This document shows positions 44,280 through 53,659 of a stretch of DNA of 64,000 nucleotides, in pieces. The stretch's first letter is position 1; each line of letters opens with the position of its first letter. Origin of the DNA: Mesorhizobium opportunistum WSM2075 (GTDB lineage Bacteria > Pseudomonadota > Alphaproteobacteria > Rhizobiales > Rhizobiaceae); NCBI RefSeq assembly GCF_000176035.2, contig NC_015675.1, positions 5,398,001-5,462,000 on the forward strand, given 5' to 3'. A program made the position numbers and the translations under genes. The notes beneath the pieces are model-generated. The model saw nothing but the letters and a program-made list of their open reading frames with translations, was not told the DNA's origin and made no database searches.

Positions 44280-44522
44280 TCACCACAGACGTTTGTTGGC
44301 GAAAGCGTGCCCTGATCCCGATTTGAGATAGCGCTCGAATGAGACCGCCTTTGCTTGATTCGAGAAGGCGACATAGGTCACGATCCGCCATGGCAGAAAC
44401 TTGGATGTGTGGCTGGATTTCCCGGCATTGTGCTCAGCAACTCGCCGCTTCAGGTCGGCAGTCACGCCAATATAGCGTTCGCCTCCCACAGCCATGCTTT
44501 CCAGTAGATATACATACCACAC
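44280..44522 (-). CDS. GIY-YIG nuclease superfamily protein (UPF0213-like)
   Basis: An 80-residue single-domain GIY-YIG protein: WYVYLLESMAVGGERYIGVT carries the YVY and YIG strands, then LKRRVAEHNAGKSSHT with the Arg, and Glu in SFERYLKSGSGHAFANKR. It resembles small YhbQ-type proteins of uncertain function. It lies between porin 2 and tRNA-Ser. Confidence 0.85.
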   Translation of the reverse strand: MWYVYLLESMAVGGERYIGVTADLKRRVAEHNAGKSSHTSKFLPWRIVTYVAFSNQAKAVSFERYLKSGSGHAFANKRLW

Positions 44523-44702
44523 AAACCGCCCTCCCTAGCCAAGCAAGGGCATCTTGGCTCGTGACGAGTGGACTGCCAACCTTGTTTTTTACAAGGATTC
44601 TCAGAGACTTGCCGCCCTCCTTCGCCAAGGCTTCGGAGGGCATCCTGCTTCGGGGGAAGGTCTGGGCTTGTCCTGCGAAGCTCGAAGAGCGAAGCAGGAT
44701 GG

Positions 44703-44790
44703 CGGAGAGGATGGGATTCGAACCCACGAGAAGCTTTTGACCTCTACTCCCTTAGCAGGGGAGCGCCTTCGACCACTCGGCCACCTCTCC
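44703..44790 (-). tRNA. tRNA-Ser (anticodon GCT)
   Basis: The 88-base gene folds with acceptor GGAGAGG/CCTCTCC, the D-arm GGCCGAGTGG, the anticodon loop CTGCTAA, a long variable arm typical of serine tRNA and the T-loop GGTTCGAATCC. The 3' CCA is encoded in the flanking bases (to 44700). It reads AGC and AGT codons. Confidence 0.95.
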
Positions 44791-45243
44791 GTTGCGCCGC
44801 AGATAAAGAAAAGCGCCGCCACAATCAACAAGCCCGCATCATTATATGGAAAAATAAGATGGCGCCGGAAATCGCGGGTTTCCCCCAGCTGCGGCGGTTC
44901 TGCGGCAAATCCCAGGCTGGCGACTCCAGGCCTTGCCATGATTCCGTCGGCCGATTGCCGGATTCGGCTGGAAACAAGCGGTTGCGGCGGGCCTGAAGGT
45001 TAACGAGAGCTTTCTGAGTGAGGCCAAATCGTGTCATTTGTGCAACAACGCTGGGGGATAGCAGCCGAACAGACCTTTCGCCGGTACGATCGTGGTTGAA
45101 CGCCGCCGGCTCATGGGTAATGTCGAATTCGAAGGAGCGGCGCGGTGCGCATCTTTTTCGGTAGTGGGGATGGGGCAGGGAACGCTGTCCTTCAGCAAAG
45201 AATACCCAGACCCGTTTTTTAACTTTTGACTGGAGGTCAGAAA
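44791..45243. other. non-coding region with porin 3 leader
   Basis: No gene is supported in these 453 bases. They should hold the promoters of tRNA-Ser (leftward) and porin 3 (rightward). The end contains the porin leader hairpin: TGAC (45227-45230), loop TGGAG, GTCA (45236-45239), followed by GAAA and the ATG. Confidence 0.5.
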
Positions 45244-46413
45244 ATGAACATCAAGAGCCTTCTTCTCGGCTCCGCTGCGGCCCTGATCGCAGTTTCCGGT
45301 GCGCGCGCCGCCGACGCCGTCGTCGTCGCCGAGCCGGAACCCGCTGAATACGTCAAGATCTGCGACGTCTACGGCGCTGGCTACTTCTACATCCCCGGCA
45401 CCGAGACCTGCCTGCGCATCGGCGGCTATCTCCGCTACGACATCGGCGTTGGCGATCACGGTGCGTTCGGTGGCGCCCAGAACGTTCCGGACCACCTGAA
45501 CGCTGGCGATACCAACGACACCTACTGGAAGAACGCCCGCTTCACGCTGAAGACCTGGACCGGCCAGGAAACCGAGCTCGGCACGTTGAAGACCTACACC
45601 GAAACCCGCTTCAACTTCGGCAACAACTACGGCGACTATTCCAACCAGGCTACGACCAACGACGACCGCAACAACTGGCAGGGTCGCAACAAGGGCGTTT
45701 CGCTGAACTTCGCCTGGATCCAGCTCGGTGGCCTGCGCGTCGGTAAGGACGAATCGGCTTTCGATACGTTCATCGGCTACGCCGGTAATGTCATCGAAGA
45801 TACGATCGTCCCCTACGGCAATTTCGACACCAACGTCGTGCAGTACTACTTCGATGCCGGCAACGGCTTCTCGGCCGTGGTCTCGCTCGAAGAAGGCTCG
45901 GGCATCGATACGATCGACAGCTACGTTCCGCATGTCGTCGGCGGTCTGAAGTGGACCCAGGGTTGGGGCGCGCTCACCGGCGTCATTTCCTATGACAGCA
46001 ACTATGAAGAAGTTGCCGGCAAGGTTCGTTTGGACGTCAACGTCAACGAAGCACTGGCGCTTTGGATCATGGCCGGCTACGGCACCGACGACAACCTCAG
46101 CGATCCTACTGTGGCGATCCCTGCTGGCGGCCGCGGCTTCTACAAGCAGTGGGGCGGCAACTGGGCAGTATGGGGCGGTGGCACCTACAAGTTCAACGAG
46201 AAGACCTCGTTCAACCTGCAGGCGTCCTATGACGACTGGAAGAACCTCGGCATCGCGGCGAACGTCGCCTACACCGTTGTTCCCGGCTTCACGGTCACGG
46301 CCGAAGTCGACTACCAGAACGTTGGCGGTGCTGACGACCTGTCGCAGGGCTGGGTTGGCGCGACCAAGAAGAGCAACGTCGCCGGCATCCTCCGCTTCCA
46401 GCGCGACTTCTAA
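45244..46413 (+). CDS. alphaproteobacterial outer-membrane porin (Omp2 type), copy 3
   Basis: A 389-residue porin whose N-terminus MNIKSLLLGSAAALIAVSGA is identical to copy 2, with the shared KICDVYGAGYFYIPGTETCL segment and C-terminal ILRFQRDF. In the middle it resembles copy 1 more (TIDSYVPHVVGGLK; VISYDSNYEEVAGKVRLDVN), which suggests mosaic history. A GGAGG sits in the leader. A strong terminator follows. Confidence 0.9.
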   Translation: MNIKSLLLGSAAALIAVSGARAADAVVVAEPEPAEYVKICDVYGAGYFYIPGTETCLRIGGYLRYDIGVGDHGAFGGAQNVPDHLNAGDTNDTYWKNARFTLKTWTGQETELGTLKTYTETRFNFGNNYGDYSNQATTNDDRNNWQGRNKGVSLNFAWIQLGGLRVGKDESAFDTFIGYAGNVIEDTIVPYGNFDTNVVQYYFDAGNGFSAVVSLEEGSGIDTIDSYVPHVVGGLKWTQGWGALTGVISYDSNYEEVAGKVRLDVNVNEALALWIMAGYGTDDNLSDPTVAIPAGGRGFYKQWGGNWAVWGGGTYKFNEKTSFNLQASYDDWKNLGIAANVAYTVVPGFTVTAEVDYQNVGGADDLSQGWVGATKKSNVAGILRFQRDF

Positions 46414-46437
46414 TCAATTTCGCCTTGTCGAAATCGA

Positions 46438-46465
46438 AACCCGGCGGGCAACCGCCGGGTTTTTT
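46438..46465 (+). terminator. rho-independent terminator of porin 3
   Basis: AACCCGGCGG and CCGCCGGGTT form a perfect 10-base stem with loop GCAA, followed by six T (to 46465). It lies 24 bases after the porin stop. Confidence 0.9.
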
Positions 46466-46544
46466 CGTCGGTCCGATTGCAACGATCGCAGAGCTCTGTT
46501 CGTCCTCGCTCGAGGGAAGCCCGCGTGAGTGACTGGGAAACCGC

Positions 46545-48206
46545 CTACTCTTCAGTCAGATCGCCCAAGGCATCTATCAACGGCCCAAGTCTGCTTTCGT
46601 AGCTTTTCCAACGCTTGACGGATGATTTGTAGATCGGTTGACGAACCTGCCAACGGCTGATCGTTCTGACGGGACCAGCCTTTTCGAAGAAGCGAAGACA
46701 GGCATCGTTCCACGCCAGACCAAGGTGCTCCACAAGACGGCGCGACTGCCCTTCCTGGTCAAAGATAAGGTCTTCGTAGCGATTCTCAAAAATGCGCCCA
46801 GGAAGAACCGCCTTCCAATGGCGCATAAGCCGATCATATTCGCGATAATAGAGCCCAAGCTGGGCAAGGTCCGAAGTATACTGATGCGCCTTGTTAAGGT
46901 TTGAGATGAAGCAAGAAAAACAATTGTCAATCGGATCGCGCCTGCAATGAACGATCCGGGCGTTTGGAAAAAGAAGGCCGATAAGGCCGATACTCTCGAA
47001 ATTATGTGGCATCTTGTCGACGATGCGCGACGCTGCCGGCGCATAGAGATACAAGTCGGATAGATATTCTCTGGCGAGCGCCATGGATTGCTGTTTCGTC
47101 ATGGACGCGACCGGCTGGCCGAATGCGCGTCCCGGCCGCAATTTGAGACCGTTGGCCACCGCGATTCGCGGCAGCTTGGTGAGTTCCCCCGCGCCGTGAA
47201 CATCGGGATGGCTGGAGCAGATCTGCTCGGTCAGTGTTGTGCCCGAGCGCGGCATTCCCAGCACGAATACCGGTGTTTCGGATGGGTCGCCATATCCTGC
47301 CCTCGCCGCAAAGAACTCCGGATTGAACAGTTTGATCGTCGCATCGACCTTCCGACGATAGGATTCGATGTCAAAACTGTAACCCTTGTTCGCAGTGGCC
47401 CTGAGAAAATGATCCATGGCTTCGTCGTGACGACCAAGATCGTCCAGGATCTTGCCCGCGGCCATGTGAAGCTCATAGGGTTCTTCGGCCGGATTCGTCG
47501 TTTTTCCAAGTTCGTCCAGAATGGATTTGAGTTCGGGCGGCTCGGTGGAAAATTTTCGAACCGCCACAAGGGTCTTGTAGGATGAAGGCACGCTTATACG
47601 CCTGGCGATGTTCTCGTTCAGACAGACCGTGGCTTCGTCCATGCGCCCGAGGTCAACGAGAGCATTCGCAATGTCCATTCGGGCCACGGCGTTGTCCGGG
47701 TCTATCTCAAGCGCTTTCTGATAGAGCGGCAAAGCCATGTCCGCCTTGCTGGACGCCGCATAAGCGTCGCCAAGCCCGCGCAGTGCCTCCACAAAATCCG
47801 GCTTCAGCTCGCAAGCGCGTTGCAAATGACGAGCCGCGAGCGGGTAGTCGCCGATCTTTAGACAGGCTTCGCCCAGACTGAGCTGATAGTGTGGATTGTT
47901 GGGCTCCCTCGCTGCCGCGCGCGCGAAATACTTGATCGCCAACTCGTCATCGAAACCGAGCCCTAGTGTGCCGAGAATGTAGAGGGCAAGCGCGTGGTCG
48001 GGCGAGCGCGCCAGGACACGGTGGCAAAGCTCTTCGGCCTCCGGAAAGCGCTTGGCCTTTTGAAGTTCCAATGCCTGTTTCAGCAACATATCGTCGGTCG
48101 GCCCACGCGAAGCTCCATGCTTCGGTGGTTGGGGCAAAGATCCGATCTTTTGCGCTGGCTGCTTCTTGAGATGTTTGGACCAGGCGGGCGGCAATCGCGA
48201 GTTCAT
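46545..48206 (-). CDS. TPR-sulfotransferase, copy 1
   Basis: A 553-residue protein. Residues 35-210 are tetratricopeptide repeats (ALELQKAKRFPEAEELCHRV; ALEIDPDNAVARMDIANALV). The C-terminal half is a sulfotransferase with the PAPS 5'-phosphosulfate loop VLGMPRSGTTLTEQICSSHP near residue 318 and the 3'-phosphate region RIVHCRRDPIDNCFSCF. The fold transfers sulfate from PAPS; TPRs may bind a protein or glycan acceptor. No signal peptide is seen, so it is cytoplasmic. A close paralogue lies 117 bases upstream. Confidence 0.87.
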   Translation of the reverse strand: MNSRLPPAWSKHLKKQPAQKIGSLPQPPKHGASRGPTDDMLLKQALELQKAKRFPEAEELCHRVLARSPDHALALYILGTLGLGFDDELAIKYFARAAAREPNNPHYQLSLGEACLKIGDYPLAARHLQRACELKPDFVEALRGLGDAYAASSKADMALPLYQKALEIDPDNAVARMDIANALVDLGRMDEATVCLNENIARRISVPSSYKTLVAVRKFSTEPPELKSILDELGKTTNPAEEPYELHMAAGKILDDLGRHDEAMDHFLRATANKGYSFDIESYRRKVDATIKLFNPEFFAARAGYGDPSETPVFVLGMPRSGTTLTEQICSSHPDVHGAGELTKLPRIAVANGLKLRPGRAFGQPVASMTKQQSMALAREYLSDLYLYAPAASRIVDKMPHNFESIGLIGLLFPNARIVHCRRDPIDNCFSCFISNLNKAHQYTSDLAQLGLYYREYDRLMRHWKAVLPGRIFENRYEDLIFDQEGQSRRLVEHLGLAWNDACLRFFEKAGPVRTISRWQVRQPIYKSSVKRWKSYESRLGPLIDALGDLTEE

Positions 48207-48323
48207 CGTTCCTCGCTAGCAAAAACCGCCCGCGGAAGCCAGCACAGGATAAACCGTCGAGCTGATGCGGGAACACCCGCTGGCGTGCCAATCCTGGCAG
48301 CGGTCCGGTGGAGGCTGGCCGGA

Positions 48324-49988
48324 TCAGGACTCGGCCAGATCATCCAGGGCTTCGATCAGTGGCTCGATCGCGCTGCCATAGTTCTTCCAGCGACTGACGG
48401 ACGAGGTGTATATCGGTTGCCGAACCTGCCAACGGCTGAACGTGTTCACCGCACCGCCCTTGTCGAAGAATCGCAAGCAGGCATCGTCCCAGGGCAGACC
48501 CAGATGGTCTATCAAGCGGCGCGATTGCCCTTCCTGGTCGGAGACCATGTCCTCATAGCGGTTCTGCAGGATTTGCCCCGGAAAAACTTCGTCCCAATGA
48601 CGCATGAGCCGGTCGTACTCACGATAGTACAGTCCGAGCGTGCGGAGATCGGCTGTATAGGTGTTGTCCTCGTTGAAACCCAGGAAATAGCACGAGAGGC
48701 AATTGTCGATAGCATCACGACGGCAGTGAACGATGCGCGCCTTGGGGAAAAGGAGCCTTATAAGGCCGATAAGCTCAAAATTATGGGGCAATTTGTCGAT
48801 GATTCGTCGAGCATCCGGCGATCGTTGCCTGATGTGGGCCAGATATTCTTCGGCCAGGGACTTCGACTGATCGACCGTCATGTTCAGGATCGATCTGCGC
48901 AGTTCTTCGGACGAGCGCGTTTTCGGCGCAAGCCTGTTGGTGATGCGCCGGAGCTTTGTCAGCTCACCGGCGCCGTGGACATCGGGATGGCTCGCGCAGA
49001 TCTGCTCGGTCAAAGTGGTGCCCGAACGCGGCATGCCAAGCACGAAGACAGGCACTTCCGAAGCGCTTCCATGCCCTGCCCTGGCGGCCAACATCCCAGG
49101 GCTGAACAATTCGATCATGAAATCGATGCTGCGGCGGTAGGCCTCCATGTCAAAGCGGCGGGCCGAGCGTTTTGCCTCACGGAAATGGTCCATCGCCTCG
49201 TCATGGCGCCTGATATCGTTGAGCACCTTGCCCGCCGCATAATGGAGCTTCTTGACGCTGTTCTCATCAAGCGCCGGATTTTTCAGCTCAGCCAGAATGG
49301 ATTTGAATTCTGCCGGCTCGTCCGTGAATTTCCGGATGCTGACCAGGCCGTTGTAAGCAGACGCAATATCCTGGCGATGGCCGATCGCCTCCTTCATATA
49401 ATCTGTCGCCTCCTCCATCCGGCCAAGACTGACCAGCGCATTGGCCAACCCCATTCGGATGGCGGAATGGCCGCTGTCGATTTCGAGCGCTTTCTCATAG
49501 CGTGGCACTGCCATATCGGCCTTGCCGAATTCGGTGTAGGCGCGGCCCAATGCGCAAAGCGCCTCGACCCAATCAGCCTTCAGTTCGCAAGCCAACTCAA
49601 AATGCCTGATTGCGTCCGAATGCTCGCCGACCTTCAAATGGGCTTCACCTAACGTCAGCTGATAATGCGGATTTCGAGGTGCTTCGTTGACCGCACGCTC
49701 GAAGCATCGAATGGCCATCTCGTCGTCCAGACCGAGCGCGAAGGTTCCCAGTATGTACAAGGCAAGAGGATGCCGCGGGCTATGGGCCAGGACGCGCTGA
49801 CACAGTGCCTCGGCCTCAAGCAACCGGTTTGCTTGATGAAGCTCTACCGCCTGCCTGAGCAGCGCGTCGTCGGCCTGTGCCCGCGATAGCTGGTTCGCCT
49901 TTGGCTGTGCGATTTTCGGGTGCGGGATTTTCGAGCCGGACGGAGCTTTCAGGTGCTTGGACCAAGCGGGCGGCAGACGATTGTTCAT
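48324..49988 (-). CDS. TPR-sulfotransferase, copy 2
   Basis: A 554-residue paralogue of the downstream gene with the same architecture: N-terminal LPPAWSKHLK motif, TPRs (AVELHQANRLLEAEALCQRV), PAPS loop VLGMPRSGTTLTEQICASHP and RIVHCRRDAIDNCLSCYF. The two proteins align along their full lengths, with the greatest differences in the linker and TPR regions. Both genes are preceded by the same leader TTTTTGCTAGCGAGG. They may act on different acceptors or be partly redundant. Confidence 0.87.
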   Translation of the reverse strand: MNNRLPPAWSKHLKAPSGSKIPHPKIAQPKANQLSRAQADDALLRQAVELHQANRLLEAEALCQRVLAHSPRHPLALYILGTFALGLDDEMAIRCFERAVNEAPRNPHYQLTLGEAHLKVGEHSDAIRHFELACELKADWVEALCALGRAYTEFGKADMAVPRYEKALEIDSGHSAIRMGLANALVSLGRMEEATDYMKEAIGHRQDIASAYNGLVSIRKFTDEPAEFKSILAELKNPALDENSVKKLHYAAGKVLNDIRRHDEAMDHFREAKRSARRFDMEAYRRSIDFMIELFSPGMLAARAGHGSASEVPVFVLGMPRSGTTLTEQICASHPDVHGAGELTKLRRITNRLAPKTRSSEELRRSILNMTVDQSKSLAEEYLAHIRQRSPDARRIIDKLPHNFELIGLIRLLFPKARIVHCRRDAIDNCLSCYFLGFNEDNTYTADLRTLGLYYREYDRLMRHWDEVFPGQILQNRYEDMVSDQEGQSRRLIDHLGLPWDDACLRFFDKGGAVNTFSRWQVRQPIYTSSVSRWKNYGSAIEPLIEALDDLAES

Positions 49989-50091
49989 CTTGCCTCGCTA
50001 GCAAAAACAGTCGCAAGAATCCAGCACGACAACCTGGGCCTGCACAGCTTGCGCCAACCATCCGCTCACGCTAGCAAGAAGTTCCCCTTCC

Positions 50092-51219
50092 ATGCGAGCT
50101 TCCGTCATGCGCCAGCGCCCTCCCCTCACACCGCTCATCGCAGCGCTTCCTTCGACTGTGCCGTTTGTCGGCCCCGAAGCGCAGGAGCGCGAGCGCGGGC
50201 GGGCTTTCCGTGCCCGCATCGGCGCCAATGAGAGCAGTTTTGGGCCGTCGCCGCGTGTCATAGCCCGCATGGCCGAAATCGCCCGCGACATGTGGATGTA
50301 TTGCGACCCGGACAATTACGATCTCAAGGTTGCAGTCGCCGCGCATCACGACGTGGCGGTCGAGAATGTCGTTGTCGGCGAAGGCATAGACGGCCTGCTC
50401 AGCCTGGTGGCGCGCATGTATGTGGCGCCAGGCGATGCGGTGGTCACCTCGCTCGGCGCCTATCCGACCTTCAACTTCCATGTCGCCGGCGTTGGCGGGC
50501 GGCTGGTGACCGTCCCTTACGAGAACGACCACGAAAGCCTGGGCGGCCTGCTTTCGGCTGTCGTCAAGGAAAGGGCGCCGCTGGTCTATCTGTCCAACCC
50601 GGACAATCCGATGGGCACCTGGTGGGAGGCGGGCGAAATCATCCGCTTCATCGAGGCGCTGCCTGAAACCACCATGCTGGTGCTCGACGAGGCCTATGGC
50701 GAATTGGGGCCGGCATCGGCCCTGCCGCCGATCGATATTTCCCGGCCGAACGTCATCCGCATGCGCACCTTTTCAAAGGCTTACGGGCTCGCCGGAATAC
50801 GTTGCGGCTATGCGGTGGCGGAGACGCAAGTGATCCGCGACTTCGAAAAGATCCGTAACCATTACGGTGTCAGCCGCATGGCGCAGATCGCCGGTGTCGA
50901 GGCGCTTGCCGACCAGGCCTATCTCGAGACAGTGGTGGCGCGGGTGGCTGCCGGGCGCCGGCGCATCACGGCGATCGCCGAACAGAGCGGGCTGAAGCCG
51001 TTGGCTTCGGCGACCAATTTCGTCACCATCGACTGTGGCCATGACGCCAATTTCGCGCTGAAAGTGCTGCAAGGGTTGTTGTCGCGCGACGTGTTCATCC
51101 GCAAGCCGATGGCGCCACGGCTGGACCGCTGCATCCGCGTCAGCGTCGGGCTCGACCACGAGCTCGACATTTTCGCCGAGGAGCTGCCCGGCGCATTGGC
51201 CGCGGCACGGGGGAATTAG
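50092..51219 (+). CDS. PLP-dependent aminotransferase (HisC-like)
   Basis: A 375-residue fold-type I aminotransferase. The substrate loop ARIGANESSFGPSPRVI, LVYLSNPDNPMGTWW, the PLP-binding Asp in MLVLDEAYGEL and the Schiff-base Lys229 in TFSKAYGLAGIRCGY are present, as is RCIRVSVGLDHELD. It resembles histidinol-phosphate aminotransferase, but its N-terminus differs (LIAALPSTVPFVGPE) and no his genes are near, so a related substrate is possible. Start 50092; an ATG at 50107 is an alternative. Confidence 0.85.
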   Translation: MRASVMRQRPPLTPLIAALPSTVPFVGPEAQERERGRAFRARIGANESSFGPSPRVIARMAEIARDMWMYCDPDNYDLKVAVAAHHDVAVENVVVGEGIDGLLSLVARMYVAPGDAVVTSLGAYPTFNFHVAGVGGRLVTVPYENDHESLGGLLSAVVKERAPLVYLSNPDNPMGTWWEAGEIIRFIEALPETTMLVLDEAYGELGPASALPPIDISRPNVIRMRTFSKAYGLAGIRCGYAVAETQVIRDFEKIRNHYGVSRMAQIAGVEALADQAYLETVVARVAAGRRRITAIAEQSGLKPLASATNFVTIDCGHDANFALKVLQGLLSRDVFIRKPMAPRLDRCIRVSVGLDHELDIFAEELPGALAAARGN

Positions 51220-51351
51220 GGCGGGTACCGGCGACATCCTGGACATTTGCGAAGGCCGAGGTGGCGGCCAATCTCCCTTGTGGCTACGCTATGCGCACAT
51301 CTTCTGTGACTGGCGTGACTGATCGGGCTTCGGCTTGACTGCCACGTGGTT

Positions 51352-51512
51352 CCCCCAATCCGTCGCTGCTTCGCAGCGCCACCTTTCCCCCCTCCGGAGG
51401 GAAAGGAAGGGAGCGTTGCTGGACGCGCGTTGACGGCAAGAAGCTTGGCGCCTTTCCTCTACCCCGTCGATCGGGGGAGAGGTGGCTCGGCGAAGCCGAG
51501 ACGGAGTGGGGG
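51352..51512. repeat. inverted-repeat element beside the acylphosphatase remnant
   Basis: Arms 51352-51391 and 51473-51512 are imperfect reverse complements, each of about 40 bases starting CCCCCA(A/C)TCCGTC and ending CCCCC; they enclose 81 bases. The style (C-rich ends, internal small hairpins) fits the GC-rich palindromic elements of rhizobia. It lies between the aminotransferase and the truncated acylphosphatase. Confidence 0.65.
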
Positions 51513-51581
51513 TCGACCAGCGCTACATTAGACAATGCATGCGCCAAGCTGCCATGCAAGCTATCGCCAAAGACCAGCCGC

Positions 51582-51781
51582 TTGGGAATGTGTCTTGGGC
51601 TGACGGGCTGGGTGCGCAACGAGCGCGACGGCTCGGTCACCGCGCTGATTGCCGGTGCCGATGCCGCGGTCGACCCCATGATAGAGCGGCTTTGGCAAGG
51701 GCCGCGGGGCGCGCTGGTCTCGGCGGTCGAGGTCGAGGAGGCGACGGACGACGCGCCGGCAGACTCAGGATTATCGCTTAG
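51582..51781 (+). pseudogene. acylphosphatase remnant
   Basis: [20 protein letters not shown] and the region [20 protein letters not shown] match the middle and end of acylphosphatase (a small enzyme that hydrolyses acyl phosphates). The first roughly 30 residues, including the catalytic Arg in the VQGVGFR segment, are missing. The C-terminus is frame-shifted: after DAPADSG the expected RIIA end with a stop at 51779-51781 is in the next frame. It is therefore a non-functional relic, broken at both ends. Confidence 0.75.
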
Positions 51782-51845
51782 CGCCATTCCTCGCCCCCAA
51801 GGCAGCGGGGCGAGGAACAACGTATCCAGAGCACTTGAATTAATT

Positions 51846-51853
51846 GAACGTTC
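51846..51853. promoter_or_regulatory. TetR operator candidate
   Basis: The palindrome GAACGTTC sits in an AT-rich stretch (ATTGAACGTTCGTTTTATT) 31 bases upstream of the tetR start. Such GAACGTTC cores are bound by TetR-type regulators of acyl-CoA catabolism, so it may be the autoregulatory site for the isovaleryl cluster. Confidence 0.45.
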
Positions 51854-51884
51854 GTTTTATTAATGCCGCTTCAATGAGGCGACC

Positions 51885-52526
51885 ATGGCGCGCACCACAG
51901 GATCCGATGGCGAAAAGACCGAGGCGGCTGTCCGCCAGGCAGCGGTCAGCCTGATTGCGCGCTATGGCTACGAGGCGATGTCCATGCGCCAGTTGGCGGC
52001 GGAAGTCGGCGTGCAGGCCGCCGCGCTCTACCGCTATTTCCCGACCAAGGAAGACCTGCTGTTCACGCTGATGCGCGAGCACATGGAAGGGCTTCGCGGG
52101 GCTTGGGAACAGGCCAGGCCAGTCGGCGCCGATCCAGCGGAACAGCTTGCGGCCTATGTGCGCAACCACATCGCTTTCCATATCGAGCGACGGCACGCCA
52201 CGCATGTATCGAACATGGAATTGCGCAGCCTTTCGCCCGACAGGCTGACGCAGATTCTGCGCATGCGCACGGCCTATGAAAAGGAATTGCGCTCGATCCT
52301 GCGTGACGGCGCGGAGGCAGGCGCCTTCAGCGTCGATGACACCGGACTGACGGCGATGGCGCTGATCCAAATGATGACCGGTGTCATCGTCTGGTTTCGC
52401 CCGGGCGAGCGGCTGTCGATCGCTGAAGTGACGGCGACATATCTTTCGATGACAATGCGGCTGGTTGGCGCGACAACTACCGGGGAGGAACGGCATGTAT
52501 ACGAACACGCTCAGCTTCGGGCATGA
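51885..52526 (+). CDS. TetR-family transcriptional regulator
   Basis: A 213-residue TetR repressor: an N-terminal helix-turn-helix ([40 protein letters not shown]) and a helical C-terminal ligand domain (a TetR_C type found with acyl-CoA genes). It overlaps the start of ivd by 32 bases, so it is translated with the catabolic genes and probably represses them until an acyl-CoA intermediate binds. Confidence 0.87.
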   Translation: MARTTGSDGEKTEAAVRQAAVSLIARYGYEAMSMRQLAAEVGVQAAALYRYFPTKEDLLFTLMREHMEGLRGAWEQARPVGADPAEQLAAYVRNHIAFHIERRHATHVSNMELRSLSPDRLTQILRMRTAYEKELRSILRDGAEAGAFSVDDTGLTAMALIQMMTGVIVWFRPGERLSIAEVTATYLSMTMRLVGATTTGEERHVYEHAQLRA

Positions 52527-53658
52527 CGAAGACATCGAGGCGTTGCGCGACCTGGTGCGGCGCTTCGCCCAGGACAAGATCGCGCCGATCGCCGGCGACA
52601 TCGATCGCCAGAACGAATTTCCGGCGCATCTGTGGCGCGAGTTCGGCGCGCTCGGCCTGCTCGGCATAACAGCCGATCCGGATTTCGGCGGCAGCGGCAT
52701 GGGTTATCTCGCCCATGTGATCGCAGTGGAGGAGATTTCGCGCGCCTCGGCGTCGGTCGGCCTCTCCTACGGCGCTCATTCCAATCTTTGCGTCAACCAG
52801 ATCAACCGCTGGGCAACGCCGGCGCAGAAGGAAAAATTCCTGCCGCCGCTGTGCTCGGGCGAGCGTGTCGGCGCGCTCGCCATGTCGGAATCCGGCGCAG
52901 GCTCCGACGTCGTCTCGCTCAAGCTGCGCGCCGAAAAGCGCAATGACCGCTATGTGCTCAACGGCACCAAGATGTGGATTACCAACGGCCCGGATGCCGA
53001 AACGCTGGTCGTCTATGCCAAGACCGATCCGGAGCGGAAATCGCGCGGCATCACCGCCTTCATCGTCGAGAAGGCGATGGCCGGGTTCTCCGTGGCGCAA
53101 AAGCTGGACAAGCTCGGCATGCGCGGCTCCAACACCGGCGAGCTCGTGTTCGAGGATGTCGAAGTGCCCTTCGACAATGTGCTGCACGAAGAAGGGCGCG
53201 GCGTCGAGGTGCTGATGTCGGGCCTCGACTATGAGCGTACCGTGCTCGCCGGCGGTCCGATCGGCCTGATGGCGGCATGCCTCGACGTGGCGATCCCCTA
53301 TGTGCACGAGCGCAAGCAGTTCGGCCAGGCGATCGGCGAATTCCAGCTGGTGCAAGGCAAGTTGGCCGACATGTACACGACGATGAATGCCGCGCGCGCC
53401 TACGTCTATGCCGTCGCCGCCGCTTGCGATCGCGGCCAGACGACGCGCAAGGATGCCGCCGGCTGCGTGCTGTTCGCCGCCGAGAAGGCGACGCAGATGG
53501 CGCTCGATGCGCTGCAGCTGCTTGGCGGCAACGGCTATATCAACGACTATCCGACTGGGCGTCTGCTGCGCGATGCCAAGCTCTACGAGATCGGCGCCGG
53601 CACCAGCGAAATCCGCCGCTGGCTGATCGGCCGCGAGATCATGGCCGAGGGGGTGTAG
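52495..53658 (+). CDS. ivd: isovaleryl-CoA dehydrogenase
   Basis: A 387-residue acyl-CoA dehydrogenase that oxidises isovaleryl-CoA to 3-methylcrotonyl-CoA in leucine breakdown. FAD-binding signatures [20 protein letters not shown] and [20 protein letters not shown] are present. The catalytic Glu is in [17 protein letters not shown], a position typical of isovaleryl-CoA dehydrogenase; [14 protein letters not shown] and [14 protein letters not shown] follow. The start at 52495 has GGGGAGGA upstream. The adjacent carboxylase genes confirm the role. Confidence 0.92.
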   Translation: MYTNTLSFGHDEDIEALRDLVRRFAQDKIAPIAGDIDRQNEFPAHLWREFGALGLLGITADPDFGGSGMGYLAHVIAVEEISRASASVGLSYGAHSNLCVNQINRWATPAQKEKFLPPLCSGERVGALAMSESGAGSDVVSLKLRAEKRNDRYVLNGTKMWITNGPDAETLVVYAKTDPERKSRGITAFIVEKAMAGFSVAQKLDKLGMRGSNTGELVFEDVEVPFDNVLHEEGRGVEVLMSGLDYERTVLAGGPIGLMAACLDVAIPYVHERKQFGQAIGEFQLVQGKLADMYTTMNAARAYVYAVAAACDRGQTTRKDAAGCVLFAAEKATQMALDALQLLGGNGYINDYPTGRLLRDAKLYEIGAGTSEIRRWLIGREIMAEGV

Positions 53659-53659
53659 C

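Noticed and set aside
41682..44790. An integrated element bounded by tRNA-Ser and the integrase
   Set aside because: No copy of the tRNA 3' end is visible near the integrase, and the genes between them are porins and a GIY-YIG protein rather than mobile cargo.
47994..49652. A 552-codon plus-strand frame opposite the second TPR-sulfotransferase
   Set aside because: It spans two genes on the other strand and shows only the reverse pattern of their conserved motifs. It is not credible as a gene.
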